From NCBI GenBank assembly GCA_003446775.1, contig DMCH01000158.1:23126-87125 (forward strand): a stretch of DNA of 64,000 nt, in the 5' to 3' direction. The position numbers and the translations under genes are program-made. Source of the stretch: Chloroflexota bacterium (GTDB lineage: Bacteria > Chloroflexota > Dormibacteria > Dormibacterales > Dormibacteraceae). Shown here piece by piece: positions 33,066-40,939 of the stretch. The notes under the pieces are model-generated. The model was not told the DNA's origin, made no database searches, and saw nothing but the letters and a program-made list of their open reading frames with translations. Position 1 is the first letter of the stretch; each line of letters opens with the position of its first letter.

Positions 33066-34147
33066 GCCTGCTCTCCGTGGTCGCTGCATCGCGCAACGAC
33101 GGGCACGGTTTGCACCTGCTGCCACGGATGCAGGTCTTCATCAATGGCTTGGCCGACCAGGTCGAACGCTTCGAGCGTGAGGTCGAGCTGGTACTCGTGG
33201 ATTGGAATCCGCCGAGTGATCATCGCCCTCTCAGCGAAGCGCTGACCGCGCCCGCGGTCAAGGGCTTCACCGTCAGGGTCATCACCGTGCCTCCGGAGGT
33301 GCACTCGCGCCTCTCGATATCGGAGAACCTCAGCTTCTTTCAGATGATCGCCAAGAACGTCGGCATCAGGCGCGCCCAGGGCGATTCGGTGCTGGCAACG
33401 AACATCGACATCCTCATGTCGGATGGCCTGTTCCTCGACTCCACGAGCCCGCTGGTCGACCGGCGGCTTTATCGGACGGATCGCGTCGACATCGCATTTG
33501 ACCCGGAGGTGACGCTCGACGCTGACGTTCTGCGCCGTAGTCCCGCCATCCGCATCCACCAGAAGAACGGCATGTATTCCCCGGGGGAAGGGATGAGGCA
33601 CGAACAGGTTCGCGGGGCCGGATCTTTGTCGAGGGTCGCCCTGAGGAATCCTGTCGACTTCATGCGGCGCGTCGTGCGTAAGGTTGACCCCGTCCGATAC
33701 CGGCGGGCTCTCATCAGCATCTTCCGGCTGCCGCAGCTTCATCTCAACGCATGCGGCGATTTCACCTTGATGACTCGCGCGTCATGGGCCGAGCTTCGAG
33801 GCTATCCGGAGTGGGAAATGTTCGCCTGGAGCCTGGACGGCCTCCTGCTGTACCAGGCTGCCGCCGCAGGATTTTCCTTCGACGAGCTCACCGACCGCCC
33901 CGCGTTCCATCTGGAGCACTCGTCGGGCTGGGCGGGGGAATCGGGAGCCGCGTATCTCGAAAGAGCGACCCAAAGAGGGATTCCGGTGCTTGGCGAGGTC
34001 GAGCTGATCGAAGTGGCGAACACGATCTGGAAGGGCCGAAGGAAAGGTGAATGGCGAACCAACCTTGACGGTTGGGGCATGTTCGCAATGGATTTTCCGG
34101 AAACGAGCCTGCCCGCAGTGAGCCGAGCAAAGTCCGGCCAACGTTGA
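33062..34147 (+). CDS. uncharacterised glycosyltransferase-like protein, paralogue A
   Basis: Predicted 361 aa. It is the first of three related proteins in 5 kb. Shared features in order are LSVVAASRNDGHG, RMQVFINGLADQVERF, VELVLVDWNPP, VITVPPEVH, FFQMIAKNVGIRRAQG, LATNIDILMSD, CGDFTLMTR, WSLDGLLLYQAAAAG and AFHLEHSSGW. The order of a RNDxHG N-terminus, a TNIDI acidic motif and an ExH near the end suggests a GT-A-like nucleotide-sugar fold, but I know of no characterised member. Start GTG 33062 overlaps the previous stop by 4 nt; a frame extending upstream to 32933 is rejected. It is followed by a flippase gene after 14 nt. Confidence 0.6.
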   Translation: MSLLSVVAASRNDGHGLHLLPRMQVFINGLADQVERFEREVELVLVDWNPPSDHRPLSEALTAPAVKGFTVRVITVPPEVHSRLSISENLSFFQMIAKNVGIRRAQGDSVLATNIDILMSDGLFLDSTSPLVDRRLYRTDRVDIAFDPEVTLDADVLRRSPAIRIHQKNGMYSPGEGMRHEQVRGAGSLSRVALRNPVDFMRRVVRKVDPVRYRRALISIFRLPQLHLNACGDFTLMTRASWAELRGYPEWEMFAWSLDGLLLYQAAAAGFSFDELTDRPAFHLEHSSGWAGESGAAYLERATQRGIPVLGEVELIEVANTIWKGRRKGEWRTNLDGWGMFAMDFPETSLPAVSRAKSGQR

Positions 34148-34161
34148 AGCGCAGCAGCTGA

Positions 34162-35652
34162 ATGGAACCGCAGATCGAACCCGCTGACGGGCCGCTGTGG
34201 CGGGTTGCCCGCCACCTCGGCGTCTATGGCGTCGGCTCCGCAATCTCGCTTGTGTCTTCGGCCGTGCTGCTGCCGATATTCGCGACGCAGTTCTCCGCAA
34301 AGCAGTTCGGCGTTGTCGCCACGGGACAGATCGCGAGTCTGGCGGCGATCACCATCGCCCGACTGGGACTCAACAGCGGCATGTTCCGTTTCCTCGCCGT
34401 CTATCAGACCGACGGCGATGCTCATGGAGCCGACCGCGCAGTCACCACCGCCGTGATAACGACTCTCTTCAGTTCGTTGATAGTCACTCTCGCGATGTTT
34501 GCTGCTCTGGCAGTCATCGGATCCCGAATCTCAGCTGATCTCCAGCTCAATGGCGCCCTCATCGCGGCCAACGTGGTTATGTCCGCTCCAAGAGAAACGG
34601 CCGAGTTCGCGCTCCAGGCCAAGCAGCATTCTCGGTCGTACGTCGTCTTCACCTCGACCACGACCATATTGACCACGATCCTCACAGCGGTCCTCGCGCT
34701 GCTCTTTCACGGCGGAGCGGTAGCCGTGTTTATCAGCGCTCTGGTCGCGAACAGCCTCATGAGCGCGGTCGGCCTGATCATCTTGAGGCCGCATTTGAAG
34801 ATCTCGGCCTGGTCGAGGGAGGAATTGCGCCGCGAGGCCAGATTCGGAGTTGTCGGCGTCCCGGCACTCCTGGCCGACTGGGTCATGCAGTTCTCCGACA
34901 GGCTGTTCCTGACGCGTTTCGTCGGACTGGCACAGGTCGGCGTGTACAGCCTTGGCTACCGCATCGGGCTTATCGAAGCCCAGATTCTCGGCGCTGCAAC
35001 TTCATCCGCCTGGAGCCCGTTCGTGCTGAGCGAATATCGCGAACCGGACGGATCACGAACGATCGGGCGAGTCGCCACCTATTTTGCGATCGCGGGAATG
35101 GCGCTGGTGCTGTTCATATCTGCCTCTGGTCCCCTGTTCCTGCTGGTCATCCATGCCCGCGCTGAATATCAGGCGGCGAACTCAGTGATCTTTCTAATCG
35201 CATTCGCCAACTTCTTCGCGGTGATGCAGCACATCTTTTCGACCCCGCCGATGATTCGCCTGCGTCCGGAATGGGGCACGCTGTTCCGCATGATTGGCGC
35301 CGGGGTGAACATCGCGCTCAACTTTGCACTCATCCCGACATTCGGGATGCTTGGAGCGGCGTGGTCGACACTGGCGACGTTTGTGATCACAGCCTTGATC
35401 ACGGAAGTGGTCGGGCGGAAGTTCTGGCGAATCGCGTATGAGTACCGAAAGTTGGTGCTCATCGTCGCCGGCGGCGTGGTGATCCAGCTGTTGATCGACC
35501 TGAGTCAGCGCTCGGGGACTTCGGTGCCCATGGCGCTGAGCCCTTTGTGGTCGCTGGTCCTCTTTTCGGGCTGGCTACTGGCTACGGGGTCCTTCTCGCT
35601 GGGTGACGCACGCGCGCTGGCACGAAGGCTGCGCCGCACCGTGGCCGCTTGA
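34162..35652 (+). CDS. lipid-linked oligosaccharide flippase (Wzx/MVF-type)
   Basis: This 496-aa protein has 12-14 predicted membrane spans and the N-terminal pattern ISLVSSAVLLPIFATQFSAKQFGVVATGQ of the polysaccharide-biosynthesis branch of the MVF superfamily. These proteins move undecaprenyl-linked sugar repeats across the cytoplasmic membrane. DRLFLTRFVGLAQVGVYSLGYRIG in the middle is also typical. It lies between two members of the paralogue family, in the same direction, suggesting they act on the same glycan. A second flippase is fused to a polymerase at 43374, so the region may assemble two polymers. Confidence 0.87.
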   Translation: MEPQIEPADGPLWRVARHLGVYGVGSAISLVSSAVLLPIFATQFSAKQFGVVATGQIASLAAITIARLGLNSGMFRFLAVYQTDGDAHGADRAVTTAVITTLFSSLIVTLAMFAALAVIGSRISADLQLNGALIAANVVMSAPRETAEFALQAKQHSRSYVVFTSTTTILTTILTAVLALLFHGGAVAVFISALVANSLMSAVGLIILRPHLKISAWSREELRREARFGVVGVPALLADWVMQFSDRLFLTRFVGLAQVGVYSLGYRIGLIEAQILGAATSSAWSPFVLSEYREPDGSRTIGRVATYFAIAGMALVLFISASGPLFLLVIHARAEYQAANSVIFLIAFANFFAVMQHIFSTPPMIRLRPEWGTLFRMIGAGVNIALNFALIPTFGMLGAAWSTLATFVITALITEVVGRKFWRIAYEYRKLVLIVAGGVVIQLLIDLSQRSGTSVPMALSPLWSLVLFSGWLLATGSFSLGDARALARRLRRTVAA

Positions 35653-35670
35653 TGGAAACCTGAACCGGCC

Positions 35671-36723
35671 TTGAACCCATCTTCTCGACCGGCAGCTCTT
35701 AGCGTCGTCGCGACGTCCCGCAATGATGATCACGGCGCAAATCTTCGGGCCAGGATGCAGCTCTTTGTCGACGGGCTCGCGGATCAGGCGGAGCGCTTTG
35801 ATTTTCCTGTTGAGCTGATTCTGGTGGAGTGGAATCCGCCAGCCGAGCGGCCCGCTCTGGTTGAGGCTCTGCGCTGGCACGTGACTGACAACTTCCGGCC
35901 TCGCGTCATCACCGTCCCGCCTGAGGTCCACCACACCTTTCCTCACGCGGATCGTCTACCGCTGTTCCAGATGATCGGAAAGAACGCCGGCATTCGGCGG
36001 TCGCAAGCGCCTTACGTCCTCGCGACGAACATCGACATCCTGCTGAGCGACGAGCTCTTCGAGTTCCTCAAAGCAGGTCTGAAGCCGAACGCGCTGTATC
36101 GAGTCGATCGTCATGACGTGGTCGCCGAGCTCGGTGGGCCACGCCTTCCCTCGCCGGCCGAATGCCGGGCGCTCCCGGTGCTACGCCAGCACCGCCTCGA
36201 TGGCATGCATTACCCGCAAGGCCGTCCTCCCGCGACACGACGTGAACAGCGCCTCGAACCCCTGGCGGTCAAACCTGCGATCAACGAGCTGTCTCGTCTC
36301 ACGCTGGCGGCCTGGGACCGCGTCCGGCTGCCCAAGCTCCACACCCTCGCTTGCGGTGACTTCACCCTGACGAGCCGCGAGGTGTGGTCGGCGCTGCACG
36401 GCTATCCCGAGTGGCCTGAGTATTCCTGGCATCTGGACGGCGTCCCCCTCTACCAGGCATTCGCAGCCGGGGTTGAGATGATCAACCTGCCGCCTCCGAT
36501 GGTGGCTTTTCACTTGGAGCACGGAGAAGGTTCGGGCTGGACCCCCGAATCTGAACGCCTGTTCGACCGCTTAGATGCCGCCGGTATCCCGTACCTGGGC
36601 ACCCGCGAGTACCGGAAAATGGCCCGCAAGCTCGTCCACGGACCCCGCGGCTTTCATCCCGTCAACGGCGACGATTGGGGCCTGGCTGCGATGGATTTTG
36701 CGGAGCAGCACCCGAGGGGTTAG
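35671..36723 (+). CDS. uncharacterised glycosyltransferase-like protein, paralogue B
   Basis: Predicted 350 aa with a TTG start (MNPSSRPAALSVV). All landmarks of paralogue A are present: SRNDDHGANLRARMQLF, VELILVEWNPP, PPEVHHTFPHADRLPLFQM, LATNIDILLSDELFEFL, LACGDFTLTSREVW, WHLDGVPLYQAFAAG and FHLEHGEGSGWTPES, then a C-terminal GFHPVNGDDWGL block. It is closer to paralogue C than to A. Its stop TAG overlaps the TAA stop of convergent paralogue C at 36720-36723, so the two genes share their last bases. Confidence 0.6.
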   Translation: MNPSSRPAALSVVATSRNDDHGANLRARMQLFVDGLADQAERFDFPVELILVEWNPPAERPALVEALRWHVTDNFRPRVITVPPEVHHTFPHADRLPLFQMIGKNAGIRRSQAPYVLATNIDILLSDELFEFLKAGLKPNALYRVDRHDVVAELGGPRLPSPAECRALPVLRQHRLDGMHYPQGRPPATRREQRLEPLAVKPAINELSRLTLAAWDRVRLPKLHTLACGDFTLTSREVWSALHGYPEWPEYSWHLDGVPLYQAFAAGVEMINLPPPMVAFHLEHGEGSGWTPESERLFDRLDAAGIPYLGTREYRKMARKLVHGPRGFHPVNGDDWGLAAMDFAEQHPRG

Positions 36724-37754
36724 GAAACCGCACCTCCTGGCTTCATCACCCGCAGGCTCGCCGAAGCGAGACCCCAGTCCGGACCGTTGAACGGGTGAAA
36801 GCCGCGTCCCTTACGCAAGACGTCGCGGGCCAGGCGGTCATAGTCGGCACCGGTCAGGTGTGGAATCCCCGCGGCATCGAGCCGTTCAAACAGTCGCGCC
36901 TGACCCTCCGGCGTCCATCCCGACCCCTTGCCGTGTTCGAGGTGGTAGGCGACCATCGGCGGGGACAGGTTGATCATCTCGACGCCCGCTCGATAGGCCT
37001 GAACCAGGGCGAGGCTGTCGAGGTGGAACGAGTACATGGGCCACTCCGCATAGCCTCGCATCCCCTCCCAGACCTCTTTCGTGGTCAGCGTGAAGTCGCC
37101 GCAGGCCCAGGTATGGAGCGATGGGAGCGGACCACCATGCAGCGTCTCCCAGACGGTTCGATTGAGCCGGGTTCTCGCCCACGCATACCAGGGCGGTCGC
37201 CTTCCGTCGGGGTATTTGGTGCCGTCCAGCTGATGGGCGCGAAGCCACGGTAGGGCGCGACATTCCGCCGGAGGCGGCAGAGGTGTGCTGTCAAGGTCCG
37301 CCTCGATATCGTAACGATCGACGCGGTAAAGGGCACCGGGCTTGAGGTCCCGCTGCAGGAAGGCGAACAGCTCGTCGCTGAAAAGGATGTCGATGTTCGT
37401 GCAGAGGACGAACTCAGCCTTCGCGTGCCGGATGCCGACGTTCTTGGCGATCATCTGGAAGAGGGGCAGCCCGTCCGCGTGCGGGAAGGTGCGGTGTACC
37501 TCGGGCGGCACGACGACGATGGTTGGCTCGAACCACTCAGAGCGCGGCCAGCTGAACATCTCAGCGAGCGGGGCTCTGTCGCCCGGCGGGTTCCACTCCA
37601 CGAGGAGCAGCTCCACGGGCAGCTTGAATCGAAGCGATTGCTCCGCCAGTCCTTCGATGAACAGCTGAGTGCGGGCCAGCTGATTCCCGCCGTGATCATC
37701 ATTGCGCGTCGCCGCGACGACACTCAGCTTCGGGCGGAAGCGGGACTCACTAAT
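36720..37754 (-). CDS. uncharacterised glycosyltransferase-like protein, paralogue C, probable ATT start
   Basis: Predicted 344 aa. The first GTG in frame (37616) would cut off the conserved N-terminus; the frame is open upstream to a TAG, and the missing part reads LSVVAATRNDDHGGNQLART, clearly the family N-terminus. Between that stop and this block there is no ATG, GTG or TTG. ATT at 37754 lies at exactly the same distance from LSVV (nine residues) as the TTG start of paralogue B. Other landmarks are LCTNIDILFSDELFAFL, WACGDFTLTTKEVW and YHLEHGKGSGWTPEG. It follows the dehydrogenase gene by 17 nt on the minus strand. Confidence 0.6.
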   Translation of the reverse strand: MSESRFRPKLSVVAATRNDDHGGNQLARTQLFIEGLAEQSLRFKLPVELLLVEWNPPGDRAPLAEMFSWPRSEWFEPTIVVVPPEVHRTFPHADGLPLFQMIAKNVGIRHAKAEFVLCTNIDILFSDELFAFLQRDLKPGALYRVDRYDIEADLDSTPLPPPAECRALPWLRAHQLDGTKYPDGRRPPWYAWARTRLNRTVWETLHGGPLPSLHTWACGDFTLTTKEVWEGMRGYAEWPMYSFHLDSLALVQAYRAGVEMINLSPPMVAYHLEHGKGSGWTPEGQARLFERLDAAGIPHLTGADYDRLARDVLRKGRGFHPFNGPDWGLASASLRVMKPGGAVS

Positions 37755-37771
37755 GAGGCAGACCTAGGTGG

Positions 37772-39148
37772 TCAGGTCCGGGCTCGGGCCGTGTCGGTCC
37801 ACATCCCGGCCAGCGCGCCGGACAGCCTCTGGTTGTCGTCTCCGAGGCCCAGGCCCACGTAGTTGGGCCTGTCGCCGGCCTGCTTGCGGAGCAGCCGCCA
37901 CGCGTCGATCACGATAGTCGACCTTGGAATCGACGTCAGGTCGATCGCCGCATAAACCTTGTCCGGAGTCGTGATCACGACCACGTCGCTTCCCGCGATG
38001 GCCTCCTCGACCGTCGTTGCGTACTTCACCTTGTCGCCCAGCACGCGGCGGACAGCATCCGTCGCCATCTCGTCGTGCACCACAACAGTCACGCCCGCTT
38101 CAACCAGGCTCTTCGCAAGAATGAACCCGGGGGCCTCATCGATGACGTTGCTGTCGGGCTTGTAGGAGAGCCCCAGCACTGCCACCGTGCTGCCCTTCGG
38201 CATCACCTCCAGCACGCGCTCGGCCAGCTTCGTGTTGCTCGACGAGTTGTACGCGTGGACCGCCTCCGCGAGAGCTCCGGACTGGCCCAGCTGGCCGGCG
38301 AGGTAGGCGAGCGCCGCATTGTCGCGCGGGAAGCAGGGTCCGCCGTACGCAACGGCGCCTTTGAGGTAGCGGCTGCCGATTCTCGTGTCGAGGCCGAGCG
38401 CTCCCGTAACGATGTCGACGTCGCCTCCCGGCAGCTGCTCGGTCATGGCGGCGACCATGTTTGCGAACGAGATCCTCATCGTCACGTAGGAGTTCACCGA
38501 GATCTTGGTGAGCTCAGAGTTCACGAGGTTCATGCGCGCGATCTTGGGCTCGTTGTTGCAGACCGCCAGGTAGGTGTCCGCCAGCATCTTGCCCGCCCGG
38601 TCGTCGTGCTCGCCGATGAGCAGAAACTCCGGGTTGAGGAAGTCCTTGATCACCTGGCCCAGCGCGATGAACTCCGGGCTGTAGCAGACTCCGAAATCCT
38701 TGTCGACCTTCTTGCCCGACTCGCGCTCGAGCACCGGGATCATCCCGTACTCGGTCGATCCCGGCAGGACGGTGCTCGTGAGGACGACCAGGTGATAGCC
38801 CTTCTTGGCTTTAAGCCCGCGCCCGATGGACTTCGCCGCCTCGATCACGTAGTCGATCGAGAAGCCGCCCTCGGCGGTGCTGGGGGTCGGGACCACGATC
38901 AGGGTCACGTCCGAGTCGACCACGGCCTGGGCGACGTCCTGTGTGGCGCTAAGCCGGTCTTTGGCGCCGTCCATCATCTCGCTGAGCTGGGGCTCGGTCA
39001 CCGGGGCCTTGCCCTGGTTGACGAGCTCCACCGTCTTCGCCGAGACGTCGGCGCCGATCACGGAGAAGCCCTTGTGCGCGAAAGACGCGGCGATGCAGGC
39101 GCCGAGCTTGCCGAGGCCGATGACGGAGATGGTCGGCTTGGCCGGCAT
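37772..39148 (-). CDS. UDP-glucose/GDP-mannose dehydrogenase family protein
   Basis: Predicted 458 aa. ISVIGLGKLGACIAASFAHKG is the NAD site, TPSTAEGGFSIDYV and VVLTSTVLPGSTEYGMIP are conserved core segments, and VAYGGPCFPRDNAAL carries the catalytic Cys. The family oxidises C6 of a nucleotide sugar twice to give a uronic acid. The specific sugar is uncertain; the PCFPRD context is closer to UDP-glucose/UDP-GlcNAc enzymes than to GDP-mannose ones. ATG 39148 overlaps the upstream stop in TGATG; the long open frame further upstream is a shadow of the epimerase gene. Confidence 0.9.
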   Translation of the reverse strand: MPAKPTISVIGLGKLGACIAASFAHKGFSVIGADVSAKTVELVNQGKAPVTEPQLSEMMDGAKDRLSATQDVAQAVVDSDVTLIVVPTPSTAEGGFSIDYVIEAAKSIGRGLKAKKGYHLVVLTSTVLPGSTEYGMIPVLERESGKKVDKDFGVCYSPEFIALGQVIKDFLNPEFLLIGEHDDRAGKMLADTYLAVCNNEPKIARMNLVNSELTKISVNSYVTMRISFANMVAAMTEQLPGGDVDIVTGALGLDTRIGSRYLKGAVAYGGPCFPRDNAALAYLAGQLGQSGALAEAVHAYNSSSNTKLAERVLEVMPKGSTVAVLGLSYKPDSNVIDEAPGFILAKSLVEAGVTVVVHDEMATDAVRRVLGDKVKYATTVEEAIAGSDVVVITTPDKVYAAIDLTSIPRSTIVIDAWRLLRKQAGDRPNYVGLGLGDDNQRLSGALAGMWTDTARART

Positions 39149-40284
39149 CAGGCGCGTCCCCGGATCTTGTCCCGGGCTCCGGCCTTGGCCGGTTCGGGCT
39201 CGGCGCCCTTGTCCTCGCCGCGGTCGGTCAGCATGCGCTCGAAGGAAGAGCGCACCTTGTTGACGTCCTTGGTCGAGAAGTACCAGTCGATGGTCTTGTG
39301 CAGTCCTTCGACGAACGTGAGCTTCGGGCTCCATCCAATGAGATCCTTGGCCAGCTTGTTGCTCGCGACCCTGTTCAGCGGGCCGGTGGGCATGTGGGTC
39401 AGGAACTTGATGTCGGCTTGCCTGCCGGTATAGCGAAGCACTTCGTGGACCGCATCGATGACCCGGGTGCGCTCCATCGTGCCGAGGTTGATCGGGGTGC
39501 CATCCACAACGCCGCTCTCCGCGGCCACGATCATGCCCTCGGCGATGTCGCCGACGTACGTCCAGTTGCGGACCTGGTTGCCGTCGCCCCAGACCTCGAA
39601 CGGGTTCTGGCCCATGAAGGCGCGGGCGATCATGGCGATCACGGCGTGGTTCTCGACGCCGCGCTCGCCGTACACGGTGAAGAAGCGGAGGGACACGGAC
39701 TTGAAGCCTCGCTGGCGGTACTGGGCTTGAAGGGTCAGCTCGCACATAAGCTTGGCCCAGCCGTACAGGTGGTCCGAGTCGTAGGGCGGCCCGACCATGT
39801 CCTCCGTCAGGTACAGCTCCTTCGAGAGGTCCTGCTGGATGTAGTTGGGATATACGCAACCGGACGAGGCGAACACGAACTTGTCGACCCCCTGGTCCAT
39901 CGAGGCCTTGACCAGCAGGCCATCCATCACGAGGTTGCGACCGCACTCGGCGTCGTGCATCTCGACGTAGCCGCGTCCGCCGTGGATCGCCGCCAGGTGG
40001 AAGACGACGTCGATGCCGCGAGTTGCAGCCTCGGCGGCGCCGGGGGTCAGCAGGTCGACCTGCTCGACCTCGACCACGCCGCTGTCGATGTGGCCGCGGA
40101 TGTTGTCGAGCGTTCCGCTCGAAAGGTCGTCGGTGACGCGAATCTTGTTCGCGCCACGCTCGACCAGCTTGTCGATGACGTGCGACCCGATGAACGAAGC
40201 CCCGCCCGTCACCAGGACGCTTCGGTTCTTCCAGTCGCGGATGCGATCGCTGTCGCGGGGCTGGTTCGGTTGCAATCTATTCAA
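39148..40284 (-). CDS. NAD-dependent epimerase/dehydratase (extended SDR)
   Basis: Predicted 378 aa. The nucleotide site SVLVTGGASFIGSHVIDKL, the HLAAIHGGRGYVEMHDAE segment and the catalytic YGWAK are present; FASSGCVYPNYIQQD is reminiscent of GDP-mannose 3,5-epimerase, though this is only a resemblance. The start is taken as TTG 40284, which overlaps the Nudix stop as TTGA (40284-40281); residues N-terminal to this in the open frame are out-of-frame translation of the Nudix gene. It acts with the dehydrogenase directly downstream, overlapping it by 1 nt. The C-terminal 30 residues are charged and probably disordered. Confidence 0.82.
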   Translation of the reverse strand: MNRLQPNQPRDSDRIRDWKNRSVLVTGGASFIGSHVIDKLVERGANKIRVTDDLSSGTLDNIRGHIDSGVVEVEQVDLLTPGAAEAATRGIDVVFHLAAIHGGRGYVEMHDAECGRNLVMDGLLVKASMDQGVDKFVFASSGCVYPNYIQQDLSKELYLTEDMVGPPYDSDHLYGWAKLMCELTLQAQYRQRGFKSVSLRFFTVYGERGVENHAVIAMIARAFMGQNPFEVWGDGNQVRNWTYVGDIAEGMIVAAESGVVDGTPINLGTMERTRVIDAVHEVLRYTGRQADIKFLTHMPTGPLNRVASNKLAKDLIGWSPKLTFVEGLHKTIDWYFSTKDVNKVRSSFERMLTDRGEDKGAEPEPAKAGARDKIRGRA

Positions 40285-40853
40285 GCTCTCCCAGCGGACA
40301 CCGTGTCCGCGTTGATTCTTATCACAGCCAACGCGAGCGCAGCCACGCAGGCCAGCTCGCGCATGTCTCCATACCACATCGATTCGACGGCCCGCTCCAG
40401 CGCGACCAGGTGCACGGTGGTCGCGGCCAGGTCCACGTGGACCGGGTCGCCGACCCGCCTGGCGCCCCGGGCCAGGAACACATGCTCGGTCCCGCACCCG
40501 CGGTTGCCGTCGACTACGTAACGGCCCAGGTCCGACCACTCCGAGGCCTCGTACCCGGCCTCCTCGCGCAGCTCGCGACGGGCTGCCGCGACCGGGCTCT
40601 CGCCCTCGTCGATGAAGCCGGATGGAAGGCCCTGCGTCACCGAACGCGACCCATGCCGGTAGTGCTCCACGGTCACGAGCTTGCCTTCGTCGGTGAGCGC
40701 GGCCACGACCACGAAGTCACGGAGGCGGATGGTGTAGAAGTCGTCGACGCGGCGTCCGTCCGGCAGCTTGATGTGCTCTTCAAGCACCTCTAACCACGGT
40801 TCCCGGCGCAGCAGGCTCGTGGTTGACTCGACTGTCCATTCGCTACCGCTCAA
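40281..40853 (-). CDS. Nudix hydrolase (ADP-ribose/NDP-sugar pyrophosphatase-like)
   Basis: This 190-aa protein has a complete Nudix box, GFIDEGE followed by seven residues and RELREEAGY. The preceding DFVVVAALTDEGKLVTVEHYRHG resembles ADP-ribose pyrophosphatases, which also hydrolyse sugar nucleotides and might adjust NDP-sugar pools here. It starts with TTG 40853 and is the first gene of a four-gene minus-strand operon (Nudix, SDR, dehydrogenase, paralogue C). The 86-bp gap to the divergent gene at 40940 must hold the promoter; TATCAT reads on the minus strand there, without a convincing -35 box. Confidence 0.88.
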   Translation of the reverse strand: MSGSEWTVESTTSLLRREPWLEVLEEHIKLPDGRRVDDFYTIRLRDFVVVAALTDEGKLVTVEHYRHGSRSVTQGLPSGFIDEGESPVAAARRELREEAGYEASEWSDLGRYVVDGNRGCGTEHVFLARGARRVGDPVHVDLAATTVHLVALERAVESMWYGDMRELACVAALALAVIRINADTVSAGRA

Positions 40854-40939
40854 AATGGAGCCCAGATCGCCTCACAGTCGGCCAATGATACGTTGGGCGC
40901 GCTGGGCGGAGCAACGCTGGGCTGCCCCCCTGATACCGT

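Noticed and set aside
39149..39946. N-terminal 265-codon extension of the dehydrogenase at 37772
   Set aside because: It is out-of-frame translation of the epimerase gene; the NAD-binding motif starts right after ATG 39148, which overlaps the epimerase stop.
40285..40539. N-terminal extension of the epimerase at 39148
   Set aside because: It overlaps the Nudix gene out of frame, is Arg/Gly/Pro-rich and has no homology features; TTG 40284 gives a normal SDR start.
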